Source: a bacterium (GTDB lineage Bacteria > Spirochaetota > Leptospiria > Leptospirales > Leptonemataceae). Taken from it: a stretch of DNA of 64,000 nt. The stretch is taken from positions 62,001 to 126,000 of the forward strand of contig JANSYA010000009.1 of NCBI GenBank assembly GCA_024742665.1, given 5' to 3'. A program made the position numbers and the translations under genes. Of this stretch, positions 1 through 9,400 are shown in pieces (the first letter of the stretch is position 1; each line of letters opens with the position of its first letter). Below the pieces are notes generated by a model, which did not search any database, was not told where the DNA came from, and saw only the letters and a list, made by a program, of their open reading frames with translations.

Positions 1-1086
1 CGAGAGTCTGCACGCACTTCGCGGGGTATTTACCCGCCGCGGTTTCGCCGGAGAGCATAATCGCGTCGGCCTGTTCATAGACCGCGTTCGAAACGTCGGT
101 CACTTCCGCCCGCGTCGGCATGGGATTCTGGATCATCGATTCCAGCAGGTGGGTGGCGACGATGACCGGCTTGCCGCCGGTAATGCACTTGCGCACCAGA
201 TCGCGCTGAATCACCGGCAGCTCCTGCATCGGCACTTCGACGCCCAGATCCCCCCGGGCGACCATGATGCCGTCGGAAACTTCCAGAATCGAATCGAAAT
301 TATCCAGGCCTTCCTGGTTTTCAATTTTAGAAATAATGCGCGCGTGGCCTTCGAGCTCTTCAACCATCTTGCGGGCTTCGAGCACGTCGTCGGCGGAGCG
401 CACAAAGGATAGAGCGATAAAGTCCAGATCATTTTCGATTGCGAAGCGAATGTCGCGCCGATCCTTATCGGTAATCGAAGGCAGGTTCACGCGCACGCCC
501 GGCAAGTTAATATGCTTACGCGATCCCAGCGTGCCGCCTTCGAGCACGCGACAGCGCAAACGACGCTCGTGAACTTCCAGCACCTCTAAGTTAATCAAGC
601 CGTTATCTACGGTGATCTTATCGCCGGCGCTCAGATCGCTCAGGAGATGTTCGTAATTTACGTGGACGCTCTTTTCTTCCGGATCTTCATCGGGGGAAAT
701 CGTAAACGAAAAGATCTCGCCGACTTTTAAGTGCAGATTATCTTCGATTTCGCCGGTGCGAATTTCGGGCCCCTGCAAATCCATCAGCAAAGCCACGGGA
801 TGATTGAGCTTGGTCTTGTTCAGATTCTTGATCTGCTTGATCACTTTCAGATGCGACTCGTGAGTGCCGTGAGACATATTCATCCGGGCCACGTTCATGC
901 CCGCCCGGGCCAGATCGGCGATTACCCGGGAATCATTCGACGCGGGCCCTATCGTACAGATAATCTTCGTCTGGCGGAAATCCCGACGCAGGGTCGAAAC
1001 TCCGGGCTCGGCCTTTTTGGAATTCACGGGTTCCGACGAATCGGAAGATTTGGCCGTCGGATCTGGTGTTTTCTTCGCATCTGGCA
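1..1086 (-). CDS. pyk: Pyruvate kinase (C-terminus beyond window)
   Basis: Converts phosphoenolpyruvate and ADP to pyruvate and ATP, the last step of glycolysis, in the cytoplasm. The gene reads leftward and runs off the window, so only the first 362 codons are present. After a low-complexity polar tail of about 35 residues comes the family start KIICTIGPAS (residues 41-50), then MNMSHGTHE and MDLQGPEIR. The catalytic Lys region SKIENQEGL is near residue 253 and the Mg-binding ARGDLG near 276. The last visible part, SGETAAGKYPAKCVQTL, belongs to the core barrel. The ATG at 1084-1086 is chosen because it is the first Met in frame ahead of the conserved core. The Ser/Lys/Pro-rich extension is longer than in most pyruvate kinases. 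The gene follows an unrelated minus-strand gene with about 120 nt between. Confidence 0.96.
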
Positions 1087-1125
1087 TGACTCCGGCCAGA
1101 GTGCGGATTCCAATTTATCTGGAAA

Positions 1126-1171
1126 CAAAAAAGCGGGAGCGCTCCGGACTCGAATCCGGCCAAAAGCCGGA
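1126..1171 (-). terminator. Probable intrinsic terminator downstream of the 1206-3143 gene
   Basis: Read on the minus strand there are short inverted repeats (TCCGGC/GCCGGA, then CCGGA/TCCGG and GGAGCGCTCC) followed by CGC and six T residues (A run at 1127-1132 on the plus strand). It lies between the stop of the upstream gene and the pyk start. The folds overlap, so the exact hairpin is uncertain. Confidence 0.35.
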
Positions 1172-1205
1172 CCTGGCGAGCATGCCGGCCTGGCGAAAAC
1201 CGCGG

Positions 1206-3143
1206 TTAAAGCTTGGGCAGGACCTTGCCCAGGAAGTCCTCAATTGAGGAAGCCACGTTGAATTTTTCCTGGTCGGGCATTTTCGCGTTACGCTGCTTAT
1301 TGGCCTGTTCGGTGATCTTATTGCTCAGGGACTTGCCGTTGCGCCGGAGATAGCGCCGGGTGATCAGGATCGGCCAGATATATTCCTCTTTTTCGCTGCG
1401 CACGCGAAAGGACAGCACCTCTTTGCGACCGTACTTTTTGAGAAACATAATCAGCTCGTCTTCGCTCATATTGCCGAGCTTTTCGATTAAGAACGTGCGG
1501 TTCGGATGCATATTCTTTGACCAGGCTTCGTCGATAATGTCGACGATCTTCTTGAGCTGGTTTTTGGCATCCTCTTCGTTCTTCAGCTTTTCTTTCACCG
1601 CCTCGGGATCTTCCGCTTCCGGGGGTTCGTACGAATCGTTGGAATCCTCTTTGACCTTCTCCTTCGCCGCGTCGGCGACCTCGGTCTCCGCCTGCAGGCG
1701 TTCGCTGGCGAGCTTCTTCTGGGCCTGCTTCGCTTCGCGCTCGCGCAGGCGTTCTTTTTCTTTGTCCAGCTCGGTCTGGATCTTGCGCTTGATTTTTACG
1801 ACTTCCTTTTGGTCGAGCTTGGTGCGCCCGAAGAGCATACGCCAGAGCTTTTGCAGCAGGGGTACCTGTTGAAACAAAACGCGCTGCTCTAAATCCAGGA
1901 AGGCTTTGTACTGATCCTGGTCCAGGTATTTCTCCAGGCCCATCGCCGATAGAATCTTGACCTGCGCGTCGTCGCCGCTGTTATCGAAAGCTTCCCGGGC
2001 CGCTTTGATCGCATCGGCCACGCAGCTCTTGTGCAGATAAAAATCAGTCAGAGTGCCGCGATGCGGAAACTCCGCGGAAAGGACGCCGTTGACTCCGCGC
2101 AGAGCCTGGAGTGTCGTTTCCGAAACGTTGCGCAGCACAGCCGCTTCCACCACGCGGGGAAATTTCCCGAGCATATCGAGAGCCTCTTCCAGGCCCTTTT
2201 TCTTTTCGGTTTCGGCGGCTTCTTTGCGCTGCCGGCTCACGGTCGGAGCGAGTAAAAACAGCTCCTCCACGACCTGCCGCTGCCCTTCGCTCATGCCTTC
2301 ATAGCGACCGGCGTCGATCGTGGCCAGACTCTGCTGCAGGCGATCGGTGCTGAACTCGCCGCCCTCTTTGACGACATGCTGAAAATAATGATCGCCGAGT
2401 ATTCGCAGGCGCGCGTCGATTTCCGCCGACCCGGGATAGAATACGCCGCTGATCGGTTTGCCGTTCGGCGCCTGACTTTTAATCAGCAGCAGCTTTTTCG
2501 TATCGACCAGCTTTTGCAATACCGGGCGCGCGAAGAGCGAATACGCGAGCTTGCGACGCTCCGGCGTATCGTCCAGGCTCGTATAAAAATATTTTACGAT
2601 TTCATTGCGAGCCTGCGTATCCCGCAGCTTCTCCGCCTGGATCGCCTTCGTCAAATACTCGCGATACTTCGCTTCGTTGGGAGCGCCGCGGCCTTCGATC
2701 CACTTGACCAGCGCCGACAGATTCTTTTCGTTATAGGTCTGTAGATATTTTCGCGCGGAAGTGCCTTCGCTCTGAGTCGGGCGACAAAAGATCGGCATGG
2801 ACGAAATGCCGGCGTTGGCCCCGGCGATAAACTGCAGAGCCGGCATGGCGAAGACCAGACGAGCGTCGGACTGGCCCCGGCCCATCAGCTCCTGCAAATA
2901 CTGCTGCACGCGGTCTTCGGGCATCTCGCTGTCCCGGGCGATTTGCTCGTACGAAGGCAAGATCCCCCGACTGGCGAAATTGCCGGTCCAGTCATGGATC
3001 TGATCGAAGATCCGCTTGATCCCTTTGAATTTAAAGTCCCCCCTGGCTTCCATCGCGGAAACGAATTCCTGGGCGGACTTCGCTTCGATGAGCTCCAGCG
3101 CGCTTTCGAGGCTGGTTCCGGGGGCCTGACTCTCGTTAGACAT
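1206..3143 (-). CDS. Large conserved-looking coiled-coil protein of unknown function
   Basis: A 645-residue soluble protein with no signal peptide or membrane segment. I do not recognise the family. Residues about 50-100 (GILPSYEQIARDSEMPEDRV) resemble a short helix-turn-helix, since they match the usual 'programmed to be read by small helices' spacing, but this is weak. A long charged helix rich in Glu/Lys/Arg/Gln occupies about residues 445-545 and should form a coiled coil. The C-terminal 100 residues (KYGRKEVLSFRVRSEKEEYI) look like a compact folded domain. It is divergent from ubiE, with 86 nt between the two starts, so the promoters face away from each other. A cytoplasmic scaffold or DNA-associated role is only a guess. 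Confidence 0.8.
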   Translation of the reverse strand: MSNESQAPGTSLESALELIEAKSAQEFVSAMEARGDFKFKGIKRIFDQIHDWTGNFASRGILPSYEQIARDSEMPEDRVQQYLQELMGRGQSDARLVFAMPALQFIAGANAGISSMPIFCRPTQSEGTSARKYLQTYNEKNLSALVKWIEGRGAPNEAKYREYLTKAIQAEKLRDTQARNEIVKYFYTSLDDTPERRKLAYSLFARPVLQKLVDTKKLLLIKSQAPNGKPISGVFYPGSAEIDARLRILGDHYFQHVVKEGGEFSTDRLQQSLATIDAGRYEGMSEGQRQVVEELFLLAPTVSRQRKEAAETEKKKGLEEALDMLGKFPRVVEAAVLRNVSETTLQALRGVNGVLSAEFPHRGTLTDFYLHKSCVADAIKAAREAFDNSGDDAQVKILSAMGLEKYLDQDQYKAFLDLEQRVLFQQVPLLQKLWRMLFGRTKLDQKEVVKIKRKIQTELDKEKERLREREAKQAQKKLASERLQAETEVADAAKEKVKEDSNDSYEPPEAEDPEAVKEKLKNEEDAKNQLKKIVDIIDEAWSKNMHPNRTFLIEKLGNMSEDELIMFLKKYGRKEVLSFRVRSEKEEYIWPILITRRYLRRNGKSLSNKITEQANKQRNAKMPDQEKFNVASSIEDFLGKVLPKL

Positions 3144-3229
3144 ACACGTTTTATGAGTTTACAATTCCGCGGCGGCGTTCAGACTCGCGGAAACCCATCC
3201 GAATACAACAAAACGAACCAATCACCGAC

Positions 3230-4027
3230 ATGACAAGCAGAACCAGGACCGGCTACCAGCTCCCCGCCGCGGAAGGCCGGGCCGATTATATTCGCGAGAA
3301 CTTCGACGCGATCGCGGACACGTACGACCGATTCAATGATATTATCACTTTCGGGATGCATCGCCTGTGGAAACGCAAAGCGATCCGGATGACCGGGCTG
3401 CCCCGCTATCGTGCCTCCCAAAAGGACGCGAATTCGACCAAACCCGCCATTCACGCGATGGATCTCTGCTCCGGCTCCGGGGATCTGAGCCTGCTCTTCG
3501 CGCAGTATCTGGGCCCGGCCGCCCGGGTCACATCCCTGGACTACAGCCCGGGCATGCTCGCCGTCCAGGAACGGCGCCTGAGCGCCCGGCCCGACGACGC
3601 CCCGGCGATCGCGCCGATTGAAATTTTGCAGGGCGACGCCACGGACCTCAGCCGCTTTCCGGACGACAGCGTCGACGCGATTACCATCGGCTTCGGCCTG
3701 CGCAACGTGCAGGATCGCGCGGCCTGCCTGAATGAGTGCCGGCGCGTTCTGAAGCCGGGGGCGCGCCTGGTGATTCTCGACGTGGGCGAAGTCAAGGGCC
3801 GCATCCCATCTTTCTTTCACAATTTCTATTTCGACAAAATCGTTCCCCGCATCGGGCACATGCTCCAGGGCGAGCACACCGAGATGTTCGAATATCTGCC
3901 GGCCTCGGCGAAAATCTATCCCGGGCCGCAGGAGCTGGCCGCCGAGCTGCTGGCCGCGGGCTTTCAGAGCGCCCCCTTTCATAAGCTGATGCTGGGCGCC
4001 GCGGTGATTCATGCGGCCGTAAAATAA
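3230..4027 (+). CDS. ubiE: UbiE/MenG-type demethylmenaquinone methyltransferase
   Basis: Predicted SAM-dependent C-methyltransferase that finishes quinone synthesis by methylating demethylmenaquinone (or the ubiquinone precursor). The N-terminal NFDAIADTYDRFNDIITFG, the SAM-binding loop MDLCSGSGDLSL (residues 77-88) and the later IGFGLRNVQDR and LVILDVGEV stretches are typical of the COQ5/UbiE family. Length is 265 aa, close to the usual 230-260. A loop at residues 58-75 (PRYRASQKDANSTK) is an insertion. Because the window also holds the futalosine enzyme mqnD, menaquinone is the likely product. The stop overlaps the next gene's start by one base (TAATG), so the NAD kinase-like gene is probably translationally coupled. 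Confidence 0.93.
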   Translation: MTSRTRTGYQLPAAEGRADYIRENFDAIADTYDRFNDIITFGMHRLWKRKAIRMTGLPRYRASQKDANSTKPAIHAMDLCSGSGDLSLLFAQYLGPAARVTSLDYSPGMLAVQERRLSARPDDAPAIAPIEILQGDATDLSRFPDDSVDAITIGFGLRNVQDRAACLNECRRVLKPGARLVILDVGEVKGRIPSFFHNFYFDKIVPRIGHMLQGEHTEMFEYLPASAKIYPGPQELAAELLAAGFQSAPFHKLMLGAAVIHAAVK

Positions 4028-5031
4028 TGCAGGCGGAACGGATCTTTATCGTCGTCAAGCGAACCAAGTGGGAGCGCGATCGCGTTCGCTACGGATCCGC
4101 TCGCACGGCCAGAAAGATCTACAGCCGCCAGAGCAACGCCCAGCACAACGCATACGAGCGGGTCTTCCAGGCCCACGAACGCCAGATTCGCAACTTAGAA
4201 AGCCTGCGCAACGCCCTGCCCGACGCGCGCTACGTCCAACGCGAAGAGCTGCCCTATTTAGAAAACGGCGACTACGACCTGCTGATCAGCTTCGGCGGCG
4301 ACAATCACTTCGTGCACGTCAGCCACTATCTCTCAAGCAACCGGGCGATTCTGGGACTGAACTCCGATCCGGAGAGCTCTACGGGCGCCCTGCTCTACTT
4401 TAAGCCGGCTGAATTTTTCAAAAAAATTCCGGAGCTGCTCGATTCACCGCCGCCGACCGGCGCCGCCCAGAAGAATCAGCAGAAAGAATCCCACAAGGAC
4501 GCTCTGAAAAATCCATCGATGCAAATGGAAGCGTGGACGCGCATCGGCTGCGATATCGAGACGCCGGAAGGTCAGCGCAAAAAGCTATCGCCCTGCGTCT
4601 CGGAGGTTACTGTACGCAGCACCTTTCACGACTACGTCAGCCGCTACATGATTCACAAAGGCGAAGACGCACAAGGCGGACAACAGAAGTGGGAAGAACA
4701 TAAAAACTCGGGCCTGCTCCTGGCCTGCGGCGCCGGCTCCACGGGCTGGTATCGCAACTGCCAGCCGCTATCCCAGCAGGCGAAGGCCGCCTTCCCGAAA
4801 GACGCGAATTATTTTCGCACCGTAGCCCGGGAAGTCGGCAGCCGGGCGCGGCGCAAATTCGAATACATCCAGACGACCGTCGAGGAAAACGAAGTCCTGA
4901 GCGTGGTTTCGGAAATGGACGGCGAGATCACCGTCGACGCCGATCCGGAGCGCGTGTTTCCGTTCCCGCCCGGATCGGTGGCGAAGTTTCGTCTGAGCGG
5001 CGAGCGCTTGAACGTAGTTCGCTCGATTTAA
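4027..5031 (+). CDS. NAD kinase-like protein
   Basis: Predicted ATP-dependent NAD kinase family protein, making NADP. Evidence is the ISFGGDNHFVHVSHYL segment (GGD at residues 90-92) followed by ILGLNSDPESSTGALL, and the later ACGAGSTGWYRN (about 233-244), matching the GGDG and GTGS/TPTGS motifs in order. At 334 aa it is longer than classical bacterial NadK (about 290 aa), with an inserted linker at residues 135-170, and looks nearer to the NADK2-like branch. The second Gly-containing position reads GGDN, not GGDG, so activity should be treated as inferred. It shares one base with the ubiE stop and is likely the second gene of that operon. Confidence 0.75.
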   Translation: MQAERIFIVVKRTKWERDRVRYGSARTARKIYSRQSNAQHNAYERVFQAHERQIRNLESLRNALPDARYVQREELPYLENGDYDLLISFGGDNHFVHVSHYLSSNRAILGLNSDPESSTGALLYFKPAEFFKKIPELLDSPPPTGAAQKNQQKESHKDALKNPSMQMEAWTRIGCDIETPEGQRKKLSPCVSEVTVRSTFHDYVSRYMIHKGEDAQGGQQKWEEHKNSGLLLACGAGSTGWYRNCQPLSQQAKAAFPKDANYFRTVAREVGSRARRKFEYIQTTVEENEVLSVVSEMDGEITVDADPERVFPFPPGSVAKFRLSGERLNVVRSI

Positions 5032-5083
5032 TTCGAGCGAACCACAAGAACGCACGGCGCCCGGGTCGATCAGAATCCGAAGT

Positions 5084-5797
5084 TTATTTCCAGCGAATCG
5101 ATTCGAGCGAAGCCTGGGCGCGCCGCTTCGTGGTATTCGGAAAACGCGACTGCACAACGCGCATCAGCGGAACGAAAGACTGCTTATCGCCCAGCTGTCC
5201 CAGAGCTACAACAATGCCGGTTGTTAAATTGATATTATCCGCCTTCGGCCCGCGGTCAATTTCCTGATTCAGTGCCGCGACCAGCTCGGACGCAGCGGCC
5301 CCCGCGTCATTGCGGAATTTCGCCAGGCTGCGAGCCGCGGACATGCGCACCTCTTCGCGCTCCGCGGAATCTTTCAGACGTTTGCCCAGCGGACCGACCA
5401 GCTGCTCGCTGCCCTTCAGCGTACTAAAGGCCGCCAGCGCGGTGCAGGCCTCTTCGCGCAGAATATAGTGATCCCGAATGGATTTTTGAGGAGTAAGAAT
5501 TCCAAGCAGCGGATTGAACAGACGCGACGGCGCAACGTCCTTCGCCTGCGGCCCCTTCAACTGACCGGCCAGCTGCGCGAGACGTTTGATCGCCAGGCGC
5601 TTTTCCAGCACGCCGATGCGCGGATCGGAAATCGCCTTGTCGAGCTCGTCGGAACCGGCCAGCGGAACAAGATTGAAGGCGCGGGCAGCCGAAGGCTCCT
5701 GGGCCGTCACCGTGCTGGCGCCCGGGCTCAGGGCCATAAGTCCGGCCGCCAATACTCCGACCGCGAGAATACGAATCATCCAGACAACTTGCTTCAC
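5084..5797 (-). CDS. Exported HEAT-repeat protein
   Basis: A 237-aa protein with an N-terminal signal sequence (RILAVGVLAAGLMALSPGAS) and Ala-rich cleavage region, so probably periplasmic. The mature part is alpha-helical with HEAT-like repeats: RLAIKRLAQLAGQL, EEACTALAAFSTLKG, EVRMSAARSLAKFRN and TGIVVALGQLGDKQS. HEAT repeats make protein-binding solenoids; the partner is unknown. The start is GTG, directly abutting the TAA of the upstream HAMP gene; an ATG seven codons in (5779) is an alternative. It is the last gene of a minus-strand envelope set that includes the HAMP protein and possibly the TPR, PEGA and FecR genes upstream. Confidence 0.82.
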   Translation of the reverse strand: MKQVVWMIRILAVGVLAAGLMALSPGASTVTAQEPSAARAFNLVPLAGSDELDKAISDPRIGVLEKRLAIKRLAQLAGQLKGPQAKDVAPSRLFNPLLGILTPQKSIRDHYILREEACTALAAFSTLKGSEQLVGPLGKRLKDSAEREEVRMSAARSLAKFRNDAGAAASELVAALNQEIDRGPKADNINLTTGIVVALGQLGDKQSFVPLMRVVQSRFPNTTKRRAQASLESIRWK

Positions 5798-6286
5798 TTA
5801 TTTCACCCTCTTCTCAATCAACTGGTTCATCAAATCGGCGAGCTCCTGAAACTGGTCGCCCTTGCGAATGCGAATCGGACGCGGCTCCTCCCCGTCGACC
5901 ATGGCCCGCAGCGTTTGTTTGATATTATGAATCGGTCCCGCCATCGAATGCGAATAAAACAAGCCGAAGACAAGAATGAGGGTCAGATTGATTCCGCTCA
6001 TGATCAAGACGGGCGGCCAGTACAGCGCGAATGCTGTGTAACTCTTTCCGGGGACAATTCCACCGGCGCCGGAAGCGTCGGTTTGCTGCATGTCGATAGC
6101 GAACAACATGCCGGCGTTTCCGGGCAGCAGCCCGTACTCTTCGGATCGCAACAGCCAGAGCGCCCCGAGCGCGACGACGGCAATCAACACGATCACCAGC
6201 GCGAAGCGCAGCATGAACTGGTTCTGGAAACCGCGATCGATATAATAATTCCAGCGAGCGCTGTGACTCTTTTGATTCGATTCCAT
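5798..6286 (-). CDS. Small two-TM membrane protein with HAMP-like domain
   Basis: A 162-aa inner-membrane protein. TM1 is about residues 26-48 and TM2 about 86-108, enclosing a short periplasmic loop of about 40 residues (EYGLLPGNAGMLFAIDMQQT). After TM2 comes a HAMP-like linker (AGPIHNIKQTLRAMVDGEE, then FQELADLMNQLIEKR). It has no kinase, cyclase or MCP output domain, so it is an orphan HAMP module. Such proteins may pass a periplasmic signal to a separate partner, but the partner is unknown. Its stop directly precedes the GTG of the HEAT-repeat gene, so the two are almost certainly co-transcribed. Confidence 0.82.
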   Translation of the reverse strand: MESNQKSHSARWNYYIDRGFQNQFMLRFALVIVLIAVVALGALWLLRSEEYGLLPGNAGMLFAIDMQQTDASGAGGIVPGKSYTAFALYWPPVLIMSGINLTLILVFGLFYSHSMAGPIHNIKQTLRAMVDGEEPRPIRIRKGDQFQELADLMNQLIEKRVK

Positions 6287-6480
6287 ACAGGCGAAAGGCT
6301 AACCGTTCGCCATGTCTGAGTCAATAAAAATCAAAAGAAACCGATTCGAATCCGAAAGCAAAGCTCAAAAATAACGAATCTATAACACTCCGCGCACACT
6401 TATACTCTTCCGACGGCCTGCTTGCCGGCGGAGTAGCAGGAGTGTGCGCCTCAGGGGCCTGGCTCAAACCGCGCGAAGGC

Positions 6481-9400
6481 TCAGTAATAGATCGAGTACG
6501 CTTCCTCGACGCGAGCCCCGCGGGGAGTGCGCGCACGCGTCGTCGGCAGCTTCAGCTGCCACTGTTCTTTGCCGTTGAAATCGACGGAGCGCATACGCCC
6601 GTCCGTTCCGAGATACAGCAAACGATCATCGGGCAGCGCCCGCAGGGAAAACTGCGATGCGAGCGGTTTCGGCAGAGCGATGCGTCGCAGCTGCTTGCCG
6701 CTCGTATCGTACACCGTCACATTTGACGGCGCCGGCACCAGTATCTGTGTTTTGCCGTCTTTGCGACGCTGCAGCTCTACTCGCGCCGTGCTCCGGGGCA
6801 CCGTAACACGACCGGCCAGCTCGGCCTTGCGGTCGGCGCCCACGTTCACAATCGCCACCCGGTCGCCGGGCGCGAACAGATACAGGCTCCTGCCGTCGTC
6901 CTCGATCTGAGGCAGAGCACGCAGGCGGGCGAAAGGCACTTTCAGCGATCCCGCTCCTGAATCGGCAGCGCCGGGCGCGGGCAGCACGTTTACGACGGCA
7001 TTGTTGCCGACCCGGTCGACGCGGAGAAAGGAGCCGCCCAGAGAATGAAAGCGACTGGCTGCCGGAGCGTCCGCATAACGGGCCAGCTCCGACCCCGAGC
7101 GATCGAACACCGCCAGGCCACTGCGAGCTGCGGCGCCCTTGCCGCTCAGATAGCCGACGCCGATGCGATTGTAGCTTCCGGTCAGATACCGCGCTCCGGC
7201 CGGCGCCTGGAATTCCGCCAGGCGCGCGCCTGCGCTCAGTTCATACAGACTGACTTTGCCATCAGCGGAAAGAACGTGCAATAAATGATCGGCGTAAATA
7301 TCAACGACCGGCGAAGGCGTCTTGACGCTCCAGCGCTCTTTTTTGCCGGACGAATCGTAGGCGACCAGGCGACCGACTTCGACGAGCAGCAGATTCCCGT
7401 TGTACAGCAGCGGCGCTTTGCGACTATTGCCCCGCAGCGCGTACGGCTGCACAATGCGGCTGTCGGGAGAAATCTTGCGCAGAGCCTGGCGACTTTCTTC
7501 GGTATAAGAAGACGTCGGATATTTCGCGATGATGTCGCGATAGACCGCCCGGGCCGCGTTTGCGTCAGTCGGGCTTTTGGTTTTTTCATAGCGCTTCGCT
7601 CGAATCTGCGCCAGCGCCCAGTGAAAGCGCGCCTCTTCGTTTCGCTTCAGGCAGTAGTTGACCTCTTTTTCCGCGGCGTCCAGATCGCCTTCGCGAAAGT
7701 AGATGTACGAAAGCTGGTAGCGCGGATCGCAGTATTCGGGAAACTCCTTCGCCAGATCGAGAAAGATCTTCTTCGCTTTGTCCAGCATGTCCTCGTTATA
7801 AAACAGGACGCCGATATTAAACGAAGCGAGCACCGCTTCACGATCTCGCTTGAGGGCCTCTTCGAATTCCAATCGCGCGCGATCTTTCGCGCCGGTCTCA
7901 TACAGAGCGACGCCCCGGGCGATATAACCCACGGCGAAGTCCGGCTTATAAATCACGGAACGATTAAAATTCGTAACGGCGGCCTTCGGCTCTTTTTTCA
8001 TGAGATCGATGACGCCCAGCTTGTACCACGAATAGTAGGCGTCCTCGTGCGTTTCGACGATGCGCTGAAACCCGGCCCGCGCACGATCGACCTTACCTTT
8101 TTGGAGCAGATAGTTGTAGATCGCCTCGGAGACTTCGACGTCCCCGGCCGGAGATTCCTTCTCCGCGTTTTCCAGCATCGCCAGGCCTTTTTGTTCGTCC
8201 CCGAGGGAAATATGGCAGTTCGCGATCTTTACGAGAATCAGCGGGCGCTTGAGTTCTTTGTATACGCGCTCATACAAGGGCAGCGCTTCGCGATAGCGCG
8301 CCTGGGAAAAAAGCCGCTCCGCTTTTTTCAGACGCGGCAGCAATGATGCGTACTGAATATTCTCGCGCACGACTTTCAGAGTTTCCGGCAGCTGCGGAAT
8401 CTCGGGATTGAATTTCTCGGCCTTTTCGAATTTGCCCAGGGCGCCTTTGTAGTTCTCGCGCTTATTCAGCGCCAGACCCTGCTTGTAGTACACGTAGCCG
8501 AGGCGACGCTTCAGCGGCTTCGCGTCCGGATTCGACTTCATCAAACCCAGATAGTACTTCTCCGCCTCGGCGAGCTTGCCCGCGTCCTCTTTGATCCGCC
8601 CCAGGGTGATGGCGGCGGTGATATCATTTCGCGTGAGCTTCTGCAAGCGCGCGAGAGTTTCGCGCTCCTGCGTGGGCTTGCGCTGAACCGAATAAACGCG
8701 CAGCAGGCCCTGCAGGGCGGGGATATTATTTGCGTCCAGCGTCAGCGCTTTCTTGTAATGGCCTTCGGCCGGGGAATATTTCTTACGCGCGATTTCCGTT
8801 TGCCCCAGCGAATTATAAACGATGGGAATGTCGGAGCGAATTTTGAGCGCTTTGCGGTATTCGGTCAGGGCCTGGGAAAAGCGACGCTCTTTAAAGAAGC
8901 GATCCCCGCGATCAAGCACCGTGTAGATCTCCACCAGCTGAGTGCCGCGAGCGACCTCGGAATCTTTTGGCGCGATCTTTTGCGCGGTTTCGAATTCACG
9001 ACGCGCGTCCACGTAGCGCCGATCGTCGAGCAGCGTATACGCGAGATTCAGGCGAGCCGGCAGATAGTCCGGCTGAATCCGAACCGCGCGGCTGAACGAA
9101 TCGATCGCCCGGGAAGTCTCCTCGCGATCCCGCAGAACCAGCCCCTGCTTGTTGAGCATTTCGAAGCTTTCCGGGGCTACTTTGAGCCCCCGTTCGAACG
9201 TGGAAAGCGCGCTGCGATAGTTCTTCTGCTTATGATACGCGGAACCCAGCAGCGAATAACCCTTCGGGTCGGCCGGGTTCAACTCCGTCGCTTTGAGCAG
9301 ATCTTTGCGAGCCAGATCGTACTTTTCCGTCACCAGATAGGTCGAACCAGACAGAATAAACGGTGCGGCCTGACCGGGCCCGAGCTTCTTGGCCGCGTTG

